A stretch of 64,000 nt of DNA from Paracoccaceae bacterium Fryx2 (GTDB lineage Bacteria > Pseudomonadota > Alphaproteobacteria > Rhodobacterales > Rhodobacteraceae). The stretch's first letter is position 1. Every line of letters starts with the position of its first letter. The DNA lies in the NCBI GenBank assembly GCA_032334235.1, contig JAVSGI010000005.1, positions 1 to 64,000 of the forward strand, given 5' to 3'. This document shows, piece after piece, positions 42,353-52,346 of this stretch. The notes under the pieces are model-generated. The model saw only the letters and a list, made by a program, of their open reading frames with translations, searched no databases and was not told the origin of the DNA. A program made the translations under genes and the position numbers.

Positions 42353-42977
42353 CACTAATTCGCAAATGTTATCAATGGCTTCGGAAATTCCATCCGAGGC
42401 CGCGCGGCTGTTTGGGCCCCCGGTGGCGCTGCCGGGGCCGACCACGGGCAGCCCGGTCGCGAATCGCAGCAGGCCCGCCAGCGCCCCGTGCAGGTCGATC
42501 AGCAGCCCCTCCCCCTCAGGGTCTGGGCTCAGCACGATCTTCTCGATCAGCGCCCGCAGCGTCTCCTTCGACATCTCCATCCCGTCCGCGTCCCCCAAGG
42601 CCGCGATCAGCGCCGAAACCTTGGCACGGTAGACCCCCGCCATCCCCGGATGAAACCGCACAGGGGCGGGGGCGTCGGTCGCGGCCAGCTGCGCCTCGAG
42701 CAGTTGGCGCCGCGCATCGAGGTCGATCATCCGGTCCCTGACCTGCAGCGCCGGGACGCCCGCGATGATGGCGTCCACCAGCTTCGCGTGGTCGCGCTTC
42801 TGTTGCGCGACAACCATCTTGGCCGGTGCCGACAACCACCTTGGCCGGTGGGGCTGAACGGAAGACGGGCATGCCCGTCTGGAGGGCAGCCCCACCGGCC
42901 TGATTGATTTCGGGGAAGGTGCTGGTCGCTGCGGGTTGGTAAGCCGGGTTCCTCTGCCGTCAAACGGAGGATCCGGG

Positions 42978-44486
42978 TTGGCCTACAAACCCATCAACGA
43001 CCAGCAATTGAGATTATACATGTCCGACCTCCGATATCACAGTCAGCGCACGTCGGCCGCCCGCGCCGGGTTCAGCGAGCGCACGGCCCGACGGTTCGAT
43101 GCCAACCCGACGCTGCCCTCGAACCGCAAGATCGTTCACGGGCGCACGGTGGCCGATCCCCTCGAGGGTTATTGGGAGGGCGACATCCTTCCCTTGCTGG
43201 AGAGGGACAGCGCCTTGCAGGCCGTCACCCTGCTGCGCCACCTTCAGGGCCTGCACCCGCTGGCCTTCCCCGATGACCGGATCCGGCGCACCCTGGAACG
43301 GCGGGTGCGGCAGTGGCGGGCGCTGAACGGACCCGAGCGCGACATCATCTTCCGCCAGACGCCGGAGCCGGGCCGCATGGCCCAGTCCGACTTCACTCAT
43401 GCCGAGGAGCTGGAGGTGACGATCGCGGGCCAGCTATTCCCGCATCTGCTCTACCACTTCGTCATGGTCTACAGCCGGTGGGAGCATGTCGGGGTGGTCC
43501 TGGGCGGGGAGAGCTTCACGGCCTTGGCCGAGAACCTGCAGCAGGCGCTCTGGTCGCTCGGCGGGGCACCACAGGAGCATCGCACCGACAGCCTCTCGGC
43601 CGCTTTCCGCAACCTGACGGCTGACCAGCGCCAGGATATCACCACGCGCTACAATGCCTTCGTCGGCCATTACGGCATGGAGGCCAGTCGCAACAACCGC
43701 GGGGAAGCTCATGAGAACGGCGCGGTGGAGTCCCAGAACCGGCACCTGAAGAAGGCCATCGAACAGGCGCTGATCCTGCGCGGCAGCCGCGACTTCGCCA
43801 GCATCGAGGACTACCGCCGCTTCATCGACATTCTGGTGGCACGGCGCAACCGGCAGCGGGCGGCGGCCACGCAGGTGGAACGGGCGCATCTGAAGCCCCT
43901 GCCGTCCCGGCGCACCACCGACTTTACAGAGACCGTGGTTCCGGTCACCCGCACCAGCGGCTTTCTGGTCAAGAGCATCTTCTACAGCGCCCCGTCGCAG
44001 CTGATCGGGCAGCGCTTGCGGGTCCACCTTTACGACGATCGCCTTGAGGCCTTTCTCGGCAGCACCCTGGTCGTCAGCCATACAAGGGCGCGAGGTCGCG
44101 GCGATGGCCATCGCGTGCATGTCATCAACTACCATCACGTCATCCATGCGCTGCGGCGCAAACCGCAAGCCCTGTGGAGTTCGATCTACCGCGACAGCCT
44201 GTTCCCGCGAACCGAATACGCTGAGGCCTGGAAGGTGCTGCAGCGCGATCTGCCCCGCCGCGACGCCTGCCGCCGCATGGTCGACCTGCTGTTCATCGCC
44301 CACGACCGGGCCTGCGAGGCGGAACTGGCACATCTGCTGGCAGCAGAATTGGACGCGGGCCGGGTGCCCGATCCCGGACCTCTGGCATCCTGCCTGAACC
44401 CGCGGCAAACGGCGCTGCCGAGAGATGTTGCCGTCGCCCATCCCTCGCTCGACAGCTTCGATGCCCTTCTGGGAGCCTGCGCATGA
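42978..44486 (+). CDS. istA: IS21-family transposase IstA, 502 aa (copy B)
   Basis: The same length and start (TTG after GGAGGATCC) as the copy at 39611. Core residues are kept: FTHAEELEVTIAG, EHRTDSLSAAF and HENGAVESQNRHLKKAIEQA. It differs from copy A at many positions spread over the gene, so the two copies are not a recent duplication and were probably acquired separately. Confidence 0.92.
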   Translation: MAYKPINDQQLRLYMSDLRYHSQRTSAARAGFSERTARRFDANPTLPSNRKIVHGRTVADPLEGYWEGDILPLLERDSALQAVTLLRHLQGLHPLAFPDDRIRRTLERRVRQWRALNGPERDIIFRQTPEPGRMAQSDFTHAEELEVTIAGQLFPHLLYHFVMVYSRWEHVGVVLGGESFTALAENLQQALWSLGGAPQEHRTDSLSAAFRNLTADQRQDITTRYNAFVGHYGMEASRNNRGEAHENGAVESQNRHLKKAIEQALILRGSRDFASIEDYRRFIDILVARRNRQRAAATQVERAHLKPLPSRRTTDFTETVVPVTRTSGFLVKSIFYSAPSQLIGQRLRVHLYDDRLEAFLGSTLVVSHTRARGRGDGHRVHVINYHHVIHALRRKPQALWSSIYRDSLFPRTEYAEAWKVLQRDLPRRDACRRMVDLLFIAHDRACEAELAHLLAAELDAGRVPDPGPLASCLNPRQTALPRDVAVAHPSLDSFDALLGACA

Positions 44487-45298
44487 CCTCCCGCGAGATC
44501 GACATCCACACGCTGCCAGGCATGCTGACCGCGCTGCGCCTGCCCAGCTTCCACAAGCTTTGGGCCGACATCGCCACCCGTGCCGACACCGAAGGCTGGC
44601 CCGCTGCCCGCTTTCTGGCCGTCCTCGCGGAATACGAGCTGGCCGAACGCGACATGCGCCGCATTCAGCGCCACATGAACGAGGCACAGCTACCGGCTGG
44701 CAAGACGCTGGCGACCTTCGACTTCAAGGCGCTGCCAACCCTGCCGCGCGCCCGGATCGAGGCCTTGGCGGCCGGCGACTGGCTGGAGGGTGGCGGCAAT
44801 CTGATCGCCATCGGCAATTCCGGCACGGGCAAGACGCACATTCTCTGCGCGATAGGCCATGCCCTGATCGAGCGGGGACACCGCGTGTTCTATACCCGCA
44901 CCAGCGATCTGGTGCAGCGACTTCAGGCCGCCCGCCGCGATCTGGTGCTCGAAGCCGCGCTCGCCAAGCTCGACAAGTTCGACCTGATCATCCTCGACGA
45001 CATCACCTACGCCCACAAGGATCAGGCCGAAACCGGCGTGCTCTTCGAACTGATCGCCCGGCGCTACGAATACCGCAGCATCGCCATCGCCGCCAACCAG
45101 CCCTTCAGCGGCTGGGACCAGATCTTCCCGGACAAGGCGATGACCGTCGCCGCCATCGACCGGCTGGTTCATCACGCAGCGATCCTGGAGATGAATGCCG
45201 AAAGCTTCCGCCAGCGCGCGGCCGCCTCCAACAAAGAGGCGCTGAGCAGACCGCCAACGACAACCATCGCCGACAACAAGGACAAAGGAGAAGGCTGA
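44483..45298 (+). CDS. istB: IS21 helper ATPase IstB, 271 aa (copy B)
   Basis: AAA+ ATPase with GNSGTGKTHILCAIGHALIE, DLIILDDITYAHKDQAETGV and ANQPFSGWDQIFPDKAMT. It is nearly collinear with the copy at 41116. Overlaps istA by ATGA; intact. Confidence 0.93.
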   Translation: MTSREIDIHTLPGMLTALRLPSFHKLWADIATRADTEGWPAARFLAVLAEYELAERDMRRIQRHMNEAQLPAGKTLATFDFKALPTLPRARIEALAAGDWLEGGGNLIAIGNSGTGKTHILCAIGHALIERGHRVFYTRTSDLVQRLQAARRDLVLEAALAKLDKFDLIILDDITYAHKDQAETGVLFELIARRYEYRSIAIAANQPFSGWDQIFPDKAMTVAAIDRLVHHAAILEMNAESFRQRAAASNKEALSRPPTTTIADNKDKGEG

Positions 45299-46643
45299 GC
45301 GAAAAACAATTCCAGATACGCCAACCCAGCGGCCTAAAACCGGCCAACGTGGTTGACGGTCACGGACATGCTGGTTGACGCGCTACACGCTTCACCGTCG
45401 CCAGGTCCTTCTCGACCGTCTTGCGGCTGGTCGTGGCAGCATTGGCCAGCCGGTTGCGCTCGGCGGTGTATTCCGTGCAGAAGATCGCCACGGCTTCGGG
45501 GTCCATCAGGTGATGCTGCAGTGCATCCAGCACCGCCCCCTCCAGTTCCGTCTGCTTGATCACGGCCATGTTGGTGCAGACCGCCTTGCCCTTGTTCCTT
45601 GCGGCCGAACAGCCGAAGGCGTCCTTGGAAATCTTCGAGAACCCCGACCCGCAGCAGCCGCATTCCATCAGGCCGGAAAACAGCGTCCGTGGGCGGCGGC
45701 GATCCCAGACGGGGATGTCGGTGTCCTTCGACTTCAGCACTCCCTGGCGGGTGCGGACCTTGTCCCACAGATCGTCCCCGATGATGCGCAGGTCCGGCAC
45801 GTCGGTGATCACCCAGTCGCTCTCGGGGTTCAGGCGCGAGATGCGCTTGCCGGTGCCGGGATCCTTTACATAGCGCAGCCGGTTCCAGATCTGGCGGCCG
45901 ACATAAAGCTCATTGTTCAGTATCCCGGTGCCGCGTTCGCGATTGCCATGGATGGTCGAGGTGCCCCACGGCCCGCCCTGCGGGCCCGTAATGCCTTCCA
46001 GGTTCAGCTGTTCGGCGATCTTCTTCGGGGAAACCCCCTTCGCATAGTTCCGGAAAATCCGGCGCACGATCGCCGCCTCGGCGGGTTCGATCACCCGCTC
46101 GCCCCGGATCAGGTCGCCATTGCGGTCCAACGCGCGCACGGCGCGGTAGCCGTAGGTCAAACCGCCCGCGGATTTGCCCGCCAGCGCGCGGCCCTTCAGC
46201 CCACGGTGCGTCTTCACCGCCAGATCCTTGAGAAACAGCGCGTTCATCGTGCCCTTCAGCCCGATATGCATCTCCGAGATCGCGCCCTCCGAGACCGTCT
46301 CGATCATCACATCGCTGAATTGAAGCGTCTGGTAGATCTGGGCGATGTCGGCTTGGTTCCGGCTCAGCCGGTCCAGGGCTTCCGACACGACGACGTCGAA
46401 GCGGCCGCTGCGCCCGTCGCGCAGCAGCTTCTGCATGCCGCTGCGCATCAGGCTCGCGCCCGACATGGCCCGGTCCGAGTAGACCTCGACGACCTGCAGA
46501 CCCTGCCGCGCCGCATGGTCCCGGCACGAGCGGATCTGATCCTCGATCGAGGCGTCGCGCTGCATGTCGGTCGAAAACCGCGCGTAGATCGCGGCGCGAA
46601 GCTGTTCGGTCATCGTTTCACTCCCCGGATGCGTGACAGATGG

Positions 46644-46847
46644 TCAGGGCTGTTCGCGGTCATGATCCTGCCGCGCGGCCTCGCGCGCAAGCGCCCGGAT
46701 GAAATCGAGATACCGAGACCGGGCGCCCGTTGCATCGGGCGGGGCAGGGGCCGGACGGCCGGACGGGTAAGCGGCGGCCGGGGCGGGGGCTGCGTCTTGC
46801 GCGGCACCCTCCCGGTTCCCGACATGCCTCTTCCGTTCCCGCGCCAT
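46644..46847 (-). CDS. Small hypothetical protein upstream of the serine recombinase, 67 aa
   Basis: Same strand as the recombinase and 30 bases upstream of its start. The frame begins MARERKRHVGNREGAAQDAA, has a Pro/Ala-rich middle, and ends SRYLDFIRALAREAARQDHD. Short proteins with a C-terminal LxxLARxxARxD helix are often found directly before this type of recombinase, which is the main reason to list it. Other frames over the same bases are also open because of high GC. Confidence 0.4.
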   Translation of the reverse strand: MARERKRHVGNREGAAQDAAPAPAAAYPSGRPAPAPPDATGARSRYLDFIRALAREAARQDHDREQP

Positions 46848-47502
46848 TGCGAGTTGCCCCCGACGCACTGCCGGAGACCGGCGGCGGCGTTCTGATTGTT
46901 GATCCGCGGCCGGGCTGCAGTGCCTTCGCCGACAGGTTCATCATAGCGCATCAGGCCCATCCTCGTTCGTGTGAATTGCGCAAGGTGTTGTCATGATTGT
47001 GGAAAACTCCGCCAAGAATGTGGAAATCTCGTCACGGGAAAATCTTTGCTTGCGGTCTCGAAGCCCTCGCCCGGCACCAGCAGCCGGTCAGGGCGCGTTG
47101 AAGCGGCCCGGCGCGCCGCGATGAAATCCGGAAAACATGGAAAACCTGTCGTCCAGCGTGAGTCTTCCTGATCGTCCTCAAGGTCGATCCTCGCCCCACC
47201 TCCTGAAAATACAAAACCAGAAATGACCCGGCGGCAGACGGGAAGAAAGGGGAGAAGGAAGAAGGCACCGATCCCTGCCAGAAGGGAAACGAAAAAAGCG
47301 GAACGGAGAAGAACAGGAGAGGCGGCCAAAAGATATGGGACGGGGAAGGTTCAAGAAAAGGGTAAGGTAAGTGTAGCGCGTCAACCAGCATGTCAGTCGG
47401 CCATGGTGTCTGTCGCTGTACCGGTAAGGCCCTTACAATCACACTGACCGCAATGGCCCCACTGCATCGGGCTCAGTCTCCCCTCCCACACCCAGCTCGA
47501 GG
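46848..47502. other. 655-base tract without a confident gene
   Basis: Several GC-driven frames exist but none has a convincing start, codon pattern or family. The part near 46985-47040 is A/T-richer and could be a promoter. At 47372-47394 there is an isolated IS21 end. A purine-rich stretch occupies about 47220-47370. Confidence 0.5.
47372..47394 (-). repeat. Orphan IS21 terminal sequence
   Basis: TGTAGCGCGTCAACCAGCAT plus GTC, a 23-base match to the complement of the right end of copy B (45365-45387). No transposase lies next to it, so it is a relic of a deleted or one-ended copy. Confidence 0.7.
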
Positions 47503-47904
47503 CTAGCAGATGCCATCATCCGCATCGCTCAGCTTCAGGCAGAAGGCGTCCACCAGTTGCAGGAACCTCGGCCAGGCGATCCTCCCCCTCGCGGCCTCAG
47601 CGCCCACCGTCTTGACCTTCTCGTCGATGCCCAGCGGCTGGCCGAGCCGATAGCAGCCATCGAGGCAGCGGATGACCAGTCCCGGCGTTGTCTCGATCAC
47701 GATGACCGCGGCGGTCAGGATGGGACGCGGTGCCAGCACCCCGAAGGTCGCCGTGCCATGGATGTGCGGGACATCGTGATCTGCGATAGCACACCAGTCG
47801 TCGATGATCGGGAAGACATTGACCAGATCGGGCGACAGGGGTTTGCGGCATTGAATCAAGGCCTGCTCGATCTGGGTCTGCGCCTGCTCTACGGTCTTCT
47901 GCAT
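47503..47904 (-). CDS. Hypothetical partner of the AAA+/FtsH-like gene, 133 aa
   Basis: The ATG at 47904 (MQKTVEQAQTQIEQALIQCR) has GGAG eight bases upstream; the frame to 47994 would overlap the upstream gene and looks non-coding. Contains NVFPIIDDWCAIADHDVPHI, TAAVIVIETTPGLVIRC and WPRFLQLVDAFCLKL. It follows the AAA+ gene closely on the same strand, which suggests a two-gene unit. No family is recognised with confidence. Confidence 0.55.
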   Translation of the reverse strand: MQKTVEQAQTQIEQALIQCRKPLSPDLVNVFPIIDDWCAIADHDVPHIHGTATFGVLAPRPILTAAVIVIETTPGLVIRCLDGCYRLGQPLGIDEKVKTVGAEAARGRIAWPRFLQLVDAFCLKLSDADDGIC

Positions 47905-47950
47905 CTGTGGTGCTCCATCTACATCTTCAACGGCCGGATAGTCCGTCTCA

Positions 47951-49418
47951 TCAACAGGCCAGCGGAGAGGCCTGCGGGCCAGCCAGGTCGACATCGGTCT
48001 TCAGAGCGGCCAGCAGCCCGCCCAGCCGCGCACCGGAGAGTTCACCCTCCGCCACGAGCGCATCGGCCAGGGCCAGCAGCTCTGCCTGATGCGCGATGAT
48101 CACCCCGGTCGCGCGCGCCTCTGCCGCCTCGAGACGCGTGCGGACCCGGCCGAGCAGTTCGGGATCGCGAAGCCCCGCCTCCGGCATCCAGACGGGGCCA
48201 TAGGCGCCCAGGCCGAACTGCGTCTCGATCAGGGTCGCAAGACGCGTCGCCTGGGCAAGGTCGGACTCCTTCGGCCCGCCGGACCCGGCAGAAACCGCCC
48301 CGAGCAGCAGGCGTTCCGCCGCCCGCCCGGCCATGTAGACGGTGAGGTGATCATCGAACGCACCCTCGAGGCTCTCGCCATGGTCAAAAGTCTGTTCGGT
48401 AAGGCCGCCGCCCTGGGCGAGGCTGACCCGCGTCACCCGGCCCTGGTTCAGCAGGTGTGCCACGACCGCATGAGCTGCCTCATGCACCGCCACGCGCCAG
48501 GACACCGCGGGGCTCGGCGCAGGCTGGGGAAGCCGGGCTTCGAGAATGGCAAGATCGAGCGGGCGCCCCGCCACCCGCGCTGCCGACCTGGCGCTGCGGA
48601 TCAGGGCATCCACCGTGGCCATGCTCTCGCCGATCAGGCGCTGCGACAGGCGGTCGATCTCTGCCCCCGTGAGAGCCGTGCCCAGCCTCTGCTTCAGGAC
48701 AGCGGCGATGGCCGCGCGGTGCGGCAGCGGAACGGCGACCTTCTGGTCGAGGCGCCCGGGACGCAGGATGGCCGGATCGAGCGCTTCAGGATCGTTGCAG
48801 GCGCCGACCAGGATCACCCCGCCCGCCGCGTTCAGCTCATCGATCGCCAGCAGAAAGCCGTTCACCACCTGGCGGTGGTAGGACGAGTTGGAGCTGTTTC
48901 CGCCCGATCGCGAGCCGGCGGAATCGATCTCGTCGATGAAGAGGATGCAGGGCGCGAGGCTGGTCGCCTCCGCGAAGCTCGCGTGCATCGCTTTCAGCAT
49001 GTCGCCGAGATGACCGCAGCGTTGCCATTCAGCAAAGCTCGCGGTGACAAACCGCAGGCCCGGCTCGTTGGCCATCGCGCGGGCGATATGGCTTTTGCCG
49101 GTCCCGACCGGGCCATGCAGGAGGAGGGAATGCGGGATCTCGTCCCAGGCAACCCGCCCCTCCCGCCAGGCGTGCAGGTCCGCGACCAACGCGGAGGCCG
49201 CCTGGGCGGCCGAGCTGTCCGGCAGGTCTGCAAGCCGGGGGCCTGACGCGCGCGCCGTGCGCGCGGTCAGCGCATCCGCCACGCGCCGGGGATCGCCCTC
49301 GCGCAATGCGGCCACCACCATGATATCGGACATCCCCGCCAGCCGGTCATCGGAGGGCAGCCGTGCGACGATGGCCCGGGCACTGGCCTTGACGCGGGAC
49401 GGGTGCGTCCAGGCAAAG
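47951..49418 (-). pseudogene. AAA+ ATPase with FtsH-like peptidase domain, 5' end removed by IS3
   Basis: What remains is about 489 codons. AAA+ module: SLLLHGPVGTGKSHIARAMA (Walker A), PCILFIDEIDSAGSRSG (Walker B), NDPEALDPAILRPGRLDQKV (second region of homology with Arg finger). Then an M41-like peptidase part with WRVAVHEAAHAVVAHLLNQG, in which HEAAH is the zinc-binding HExxH motif, and GGPKESDLAQATRLATLIET, the second metal region. No membrane span is seen, unlike true FtsH. The reading frame runs into the IS3 terminal repeat at 49419, so the native start is lost. It may act as a soluble protease of a defence or stress unit. Confidence 0.8.
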
Positions 49419-49469
49419 TGAACCGCCCCGGGTTTACCGGAGGGCAAAACTCTCGGAGAATTGCCCGTT

Positions 49470-49811
49470 ATGGAACAGACCTCAAAGAAGAAGACCTCGA
49501 AGCCGTATTCACCTGAGTTCCGCGAGCGTGCGGTGCGGCTGGCGATGGAACACCGCGATGATTATCAGAGCGAGGCTGCGGCGCTGACGGCGATTGCAGG
49601 TAAATTGGGCTGTTCGACGGACAGCCTTCGCGTCTGGATGCGACAGGTCCAGCGCGATGGTGGCGAACGGCCGGGACCTACCAGCGCTGAGATCGCGCGG
49701 ATCAAAGAGCTTGAGCGCGAGAACCGGGAACTGCGGCAAGCGAACGAGATTCTGCGCAAAGCTTCAGCGTATTTTGCCCAGGCGGAGCTCGACCGCCCGT
49801 TTCGCAAATGA
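49470..49811 (+). CDS. IS3-family OrfA, 113 aa
   Basis: Helix-turn-helix_21 domain (KPYSPEFRERAVRLAMEHRD, CSTDSLRVWMRQVQRDGGER) and a C-terminal leucine-zipper (IKELERENRELRQANEILRK). It binds the IS ends and pairs with OrfB; a fused transposase is usually made by frameshifting. It overlaps orfB by ATGA. A TTG nine bases upstream is another possible start. Confidence 0.9.
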   Translation: MEQTSKKKTSKPYSPEFRERAVRLAMEHRDDYQSEAAALTAIAGKLGCSTDSLRVWMRQVQRDGGERPGPTSAEIARIKELERENRELRQANEILRKASAYFAQAELDRPFRK

Positions 49812-50713
49812 CTGCTTTCATTGAGGAAAGCCGAGAGGCATTCGGGGTCGAGCCGATCTGCAGGGCACTGCAGTTTGCCCCTTCCACCTTTTATGACCGG
49901 CGGGCGATCATGCGTGATCCTGACCGGGCCTCGGCCCGGGCCAAATCGGATGCCGCCCTGAGCCTCAAGATCGACGCGGCCTGGGATGCCAACCGCAAGC
50001 TCTATGGCGCGCGGAAGATCTGGCATGTTTTGCGACGGCAGGGTGAAGACGCCGCCCGCTGCACCGTGGAACGATTGATGCGCCATCTGGGCATCAGGGG
50101 CGTGGTCCGTGGCAAGAAGGTCATCACGACCAATCCTGACACGTCTCTGCCTTGCCCGGACGACAAGGTGAACCGGCTGTTCATGGCGGATCGGCCGAAC
50201 AAGCTGTGGGTTTCAGATTTCACCTATGTGCCCACATGGTCCGGCACCGTCTACGTGGCCTTCGTCATCGACGTCTTTGCACGTCGTATTGTCGGTTGGC
50301 GCGTCTCGACATCGATGAAGACCCAGTTTGTGCTCGACGCGCTGGAGCAAGCGATCTGGCAAAGAAAGACGCCGGATAACAAGAGCTTGGTCCACCATTC
50401 GGACCGCGGATCACAATACCTGTCGATCAAATACACCGAACGCCTGGCCAAGGCCGAGATCGACCTTTCCGTTGGAACAGTTGGCGATGCCTATGACAAC
50501 GCCTTGGCTGAATGCGTCATCGGCCTGTTCAAGACAGAGGTCATCAACCAGATCGGCCCCTGGAAATCAATGCGCGAGGTCGAATGGGAAACGCTGAAAT
50601 GGATCGATTGGTATAACAACCGCCGCCTGCTTGGCCCAATCGGATACATCCCACCCGCAGAAGCAGAGGAGGCGTTCTATGCAAACCTGAACTCACTCGA
50701 TATGGTCGCGTAG
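49808..50713 (+). CDS. IS3-family OrfB transposase, 301 aa
   Basis: HTH_21-type N-terminus (YGARKIWHVLRRQGEDAARC) then the rve DDE core: LWVSDFTYVPTWSGTVYVAF (first Asp), LVHHSDRGSQYLSIKYTERL (second Asp) and NALAECVIGLFKTEVINQIG (Glu). It ends with WYNNRRLLGPIGYIPPAEAE as usual. Intact. Confidence 0.93.
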   Translation: MTAFIEESREAFGVEPICRALQFAPSTFYDRRAIMRDPDRASARAKSDAALSLKIDAAWDANRKLYGARKIWHVLRRQGEDAARCTVERLMRHLGIRGVVRGKKVITTNPDTSLPCPDDKVNRLFMADRPNKLWVSDFTYVPTWSGTVYVAFVIDVFARRIVGWRVSTSMKTQFVLDALEQAIWQRKTPDNKSLVHHSDRGSQYLSIKYTERLAKAEIDLSVGTVGDAYDNALAECVIGLFKTEVINQIGPWKSMREVEWETLKWIDWYNNRRLLGPIGYIPPAEAEEAFYANLNSLDMVA

Positions 50714-50754
50714 TCATTGAACAAACCACCCTCCGGTAAACCCGGGGCGGTTCA

Positions 50755-50772
50755 CTACAGGCCCGAGAATGT
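50755..50772 (-). repeat. Remnant of a CRISPR spacer cut by IS3
   Basis: Eighteen bases remain between the IS3 end and the first complete repeat; a full spacer here is 35-36 bases, so the distal part of the array was lost. Confidence 0.7.
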
Positions 50773-52202
50773 GTTTCGATCCACGCCCCCGTGGGGGGGC
50801 GACCCCGGGCTTTTTGGTTTCGACCGCAAGGAATAACCCGTTTCGATCCACGCCCCCGTGGGGGGGCGACCGCGACCCGCCGCCAAGCCAAACAGGCTCG
50901 CGTGTGTTTCGATCCACGCCCCCGTGGGGGGGCGACCGTCTTGAACGTGGGCCAGTGCCGCAGGCGCTTCAGGTTTCGATCCACGCCCCCGTGGGGGGGC
51001 GACCGTTCATCATCGCATACCCTTGTGGTGCGCCGAGCAGTTTCGATCCACGCCCCCGTGGGGGGGCGACCCACCCGCGCGCTGATGGCTGGCTGACCAT
51101 TTGGCAGTTTCGATCCACGCCCCCGTGGGGGGGCGACCGCTCCAGCGACGGGCCGCCGACAATCTCCGCGCCGTTTCGATCCACGCCCCCGTGGGGGGGC
51201 GACCGGGGGGGGTGGACGGTCTATGACGTAAGGGTCAGAGTTTCGATCCACGCCCCCGTGGGGGGGCGACCGGCGCCTGGTCGCGGCGGACGGGGTCGTC
51301 GGGCAGTTTCGATCCACGCCCCCGTGGGGGGGCGACCGGCCGCGCCATGTCCCCCGCCCTGCCAAATCCAAGTTTCGATCCACGCCCCCGTGGGGGGGCG
51401 ACCGTGACAAGAGCGCGCTGCGGCCTCTGGAGGTGGTGTTTCGATCCACGCCCCCGTGGGGGGGCGACCAGGCCAGCCGGTTGCTGGCGCTGGCGCTGGC
51501 GCAGTTTCGATCCACGCCCCCGTGGGGGGGCGACCCCGCGCGGCAACATGTGGCGGGCGATGCAGATGCAGTTTCGATCCACGCCCCCGTGGGGGGGCGA
51601 CCGCGGTCTCAGTCGCCCCCGGAAGCGCCTTCACCCGTTTCGATCCACGCCCCCGTGGGGGGGCGACCGACCCTGCTCACGCGGCCATTCGACAAACACG
51701 TCGTTTCGATCCACGCCCCCGTGGGGGGGCGACCCGGTGGCCGGAAGGGTGCGGTTGCGGGCGGAATGGTTTCGATCCACGCCCCCGTGGGGGGGCGACC
51801 AAGTGAACGCCATAACCAAGATCCAACAGGGGATTGTTTCGATCCACGCCCCCGTGGGGGGGCGACCGCGGATCGCCACGGCCATGTCAAACCATGTGCG
51901 GGTTTCGATCCACGCCCCCGTGGGGGGGCGACCGCCGTGCAGAACCTGATGAGCCACGATTATGCCATCAAGGTTTCGATCCACGCCCCCGTGGGGGGGC
52001 GACCCCCCGCGCACGATCCCCGCCCGCGAGCGGGTCGTGGTTTCGATCCACGCCCCCGTGGGGGGGCGACCCAGCAGTGGGGGCGGGCTGACCGCCCCCA
52101 TCCTCGTTTCGATCCACGCCCCCGTGGGGGGGCGACCATGTCAGCCGCGCCCTGAAGCCGGTCATCCTGCAGTTTCGATCCACGCCCCCGTGGGGGGGCG
52201 AC
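50773..52202 (-). CRISPR. Type I-C CRISPR array, distal (older) part, 22 repeats
   Basis: Twenty-two identical 31-base repeats starting at 50773 and recurring every 66-67 bases (one 71-base interval at 51902-51973), last copy 52172-52202. On the minus strand the repeat begins GTCGCCCCCC and ends GGATCGAAAC, the type I-C consensus, so the array is transcribed leftwards from the leader at 54985. A hairpin with CGCCCC/GGGGCG arms is the Cas5c processing signal. Spacers are 35-36 bases, one of 40. Long open frames across this region on both strands come from the repeat periodicity and are not genes. Confidence 0.98.
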
Positions 52203-52346
52203 CTCCGCAACGAACGCCAGTTGTTGGGTGTGCGGATTTCGCGGAGAATGGGCGCTGATTTCGCGCGATCGTGGGCACGCGTTTCGCGCCATTCTGGGCA
52301 GTCATTTCACGGGATCGTGGGCAGGCTGGCCGACGCTTTCATGGAG

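Larger units (their letters stand above)
42801..45387 (+). mobile_element. IS21-family element, copy B
   Basis: 2,587 bases with ends TGTTGCGCGACAACCA and, as complement, TGTAGCGCGTCAACCA. Target duplication CGCTTC at 42795-42800 and 45388-45393, inside the serine recombinase. The left non-coding end has the same hairpin as copy A (about 42841-42899). istA and istB are intact. Confidence 0.9.
42308..46613 (-). pseudogene. Large serine recombinase, split by an IS21 element
   Basis: The 5' part (45388-46613) has the resolvase catalytic domain (MTEQLRAAIYARFSTDMQRD with the nucleophile Ser; YSDRAMSGASLMRSGMQKLL; VVSEALDRLSRNQADIAQIY), a recombinase domain and the start of the zinc-ribbon/coiled-coil region. 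The 3' part (42308-42800) resumes in frame with DHAKLVDAIIAGVPALQ and ends AGTGFEPVTFRL, a tail encoded by the complement of the tRNA fragment. Removing the IS and one CGCTTC copy gives exactly 571 codons including stop. It probably integrated the island; this copy is now inactive unless the IS is lost. Confidence 0.9.
49419..50754 (+). mobile_element. IS3-family element
   Basis: Perfect inverted ends of at least 25 bases, TGAACCGCCCCGGGTTTACC... at 49419 and its complement ending at 50754, surround orfA-orfB. Flanking bases (CAAAG left, CTACA right) show no 3-5 base duplication, so the present flanks were not joined by a simple insertion. Left flank is the AAA+ gene; right flank is a truncated CRISPR spacer. 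Confidence 0.9.

Noticed and set aside
39432-45387. Copies A and B of IS21 as a recent duplication or composite transposon
   Set aside because: The copies differ throughout both genes, and each has its own target duplication, so they inserted independently.
47372-47394. A CRISPR-like or promoter repeat
   Set aside because: It matches the IS21 right end base for base and has no partner copies at regular spacing.
50544-52292. Long open frames on both strands through the CRISPR array (for example a 323-aa minus-strand frame)
   Set aside because: They consist of the translated repeat (SPPHGGVDRN or FDPRPRGGAT) every 22 residues and arise from repeat length and lack of stops in GC-rich DNA.
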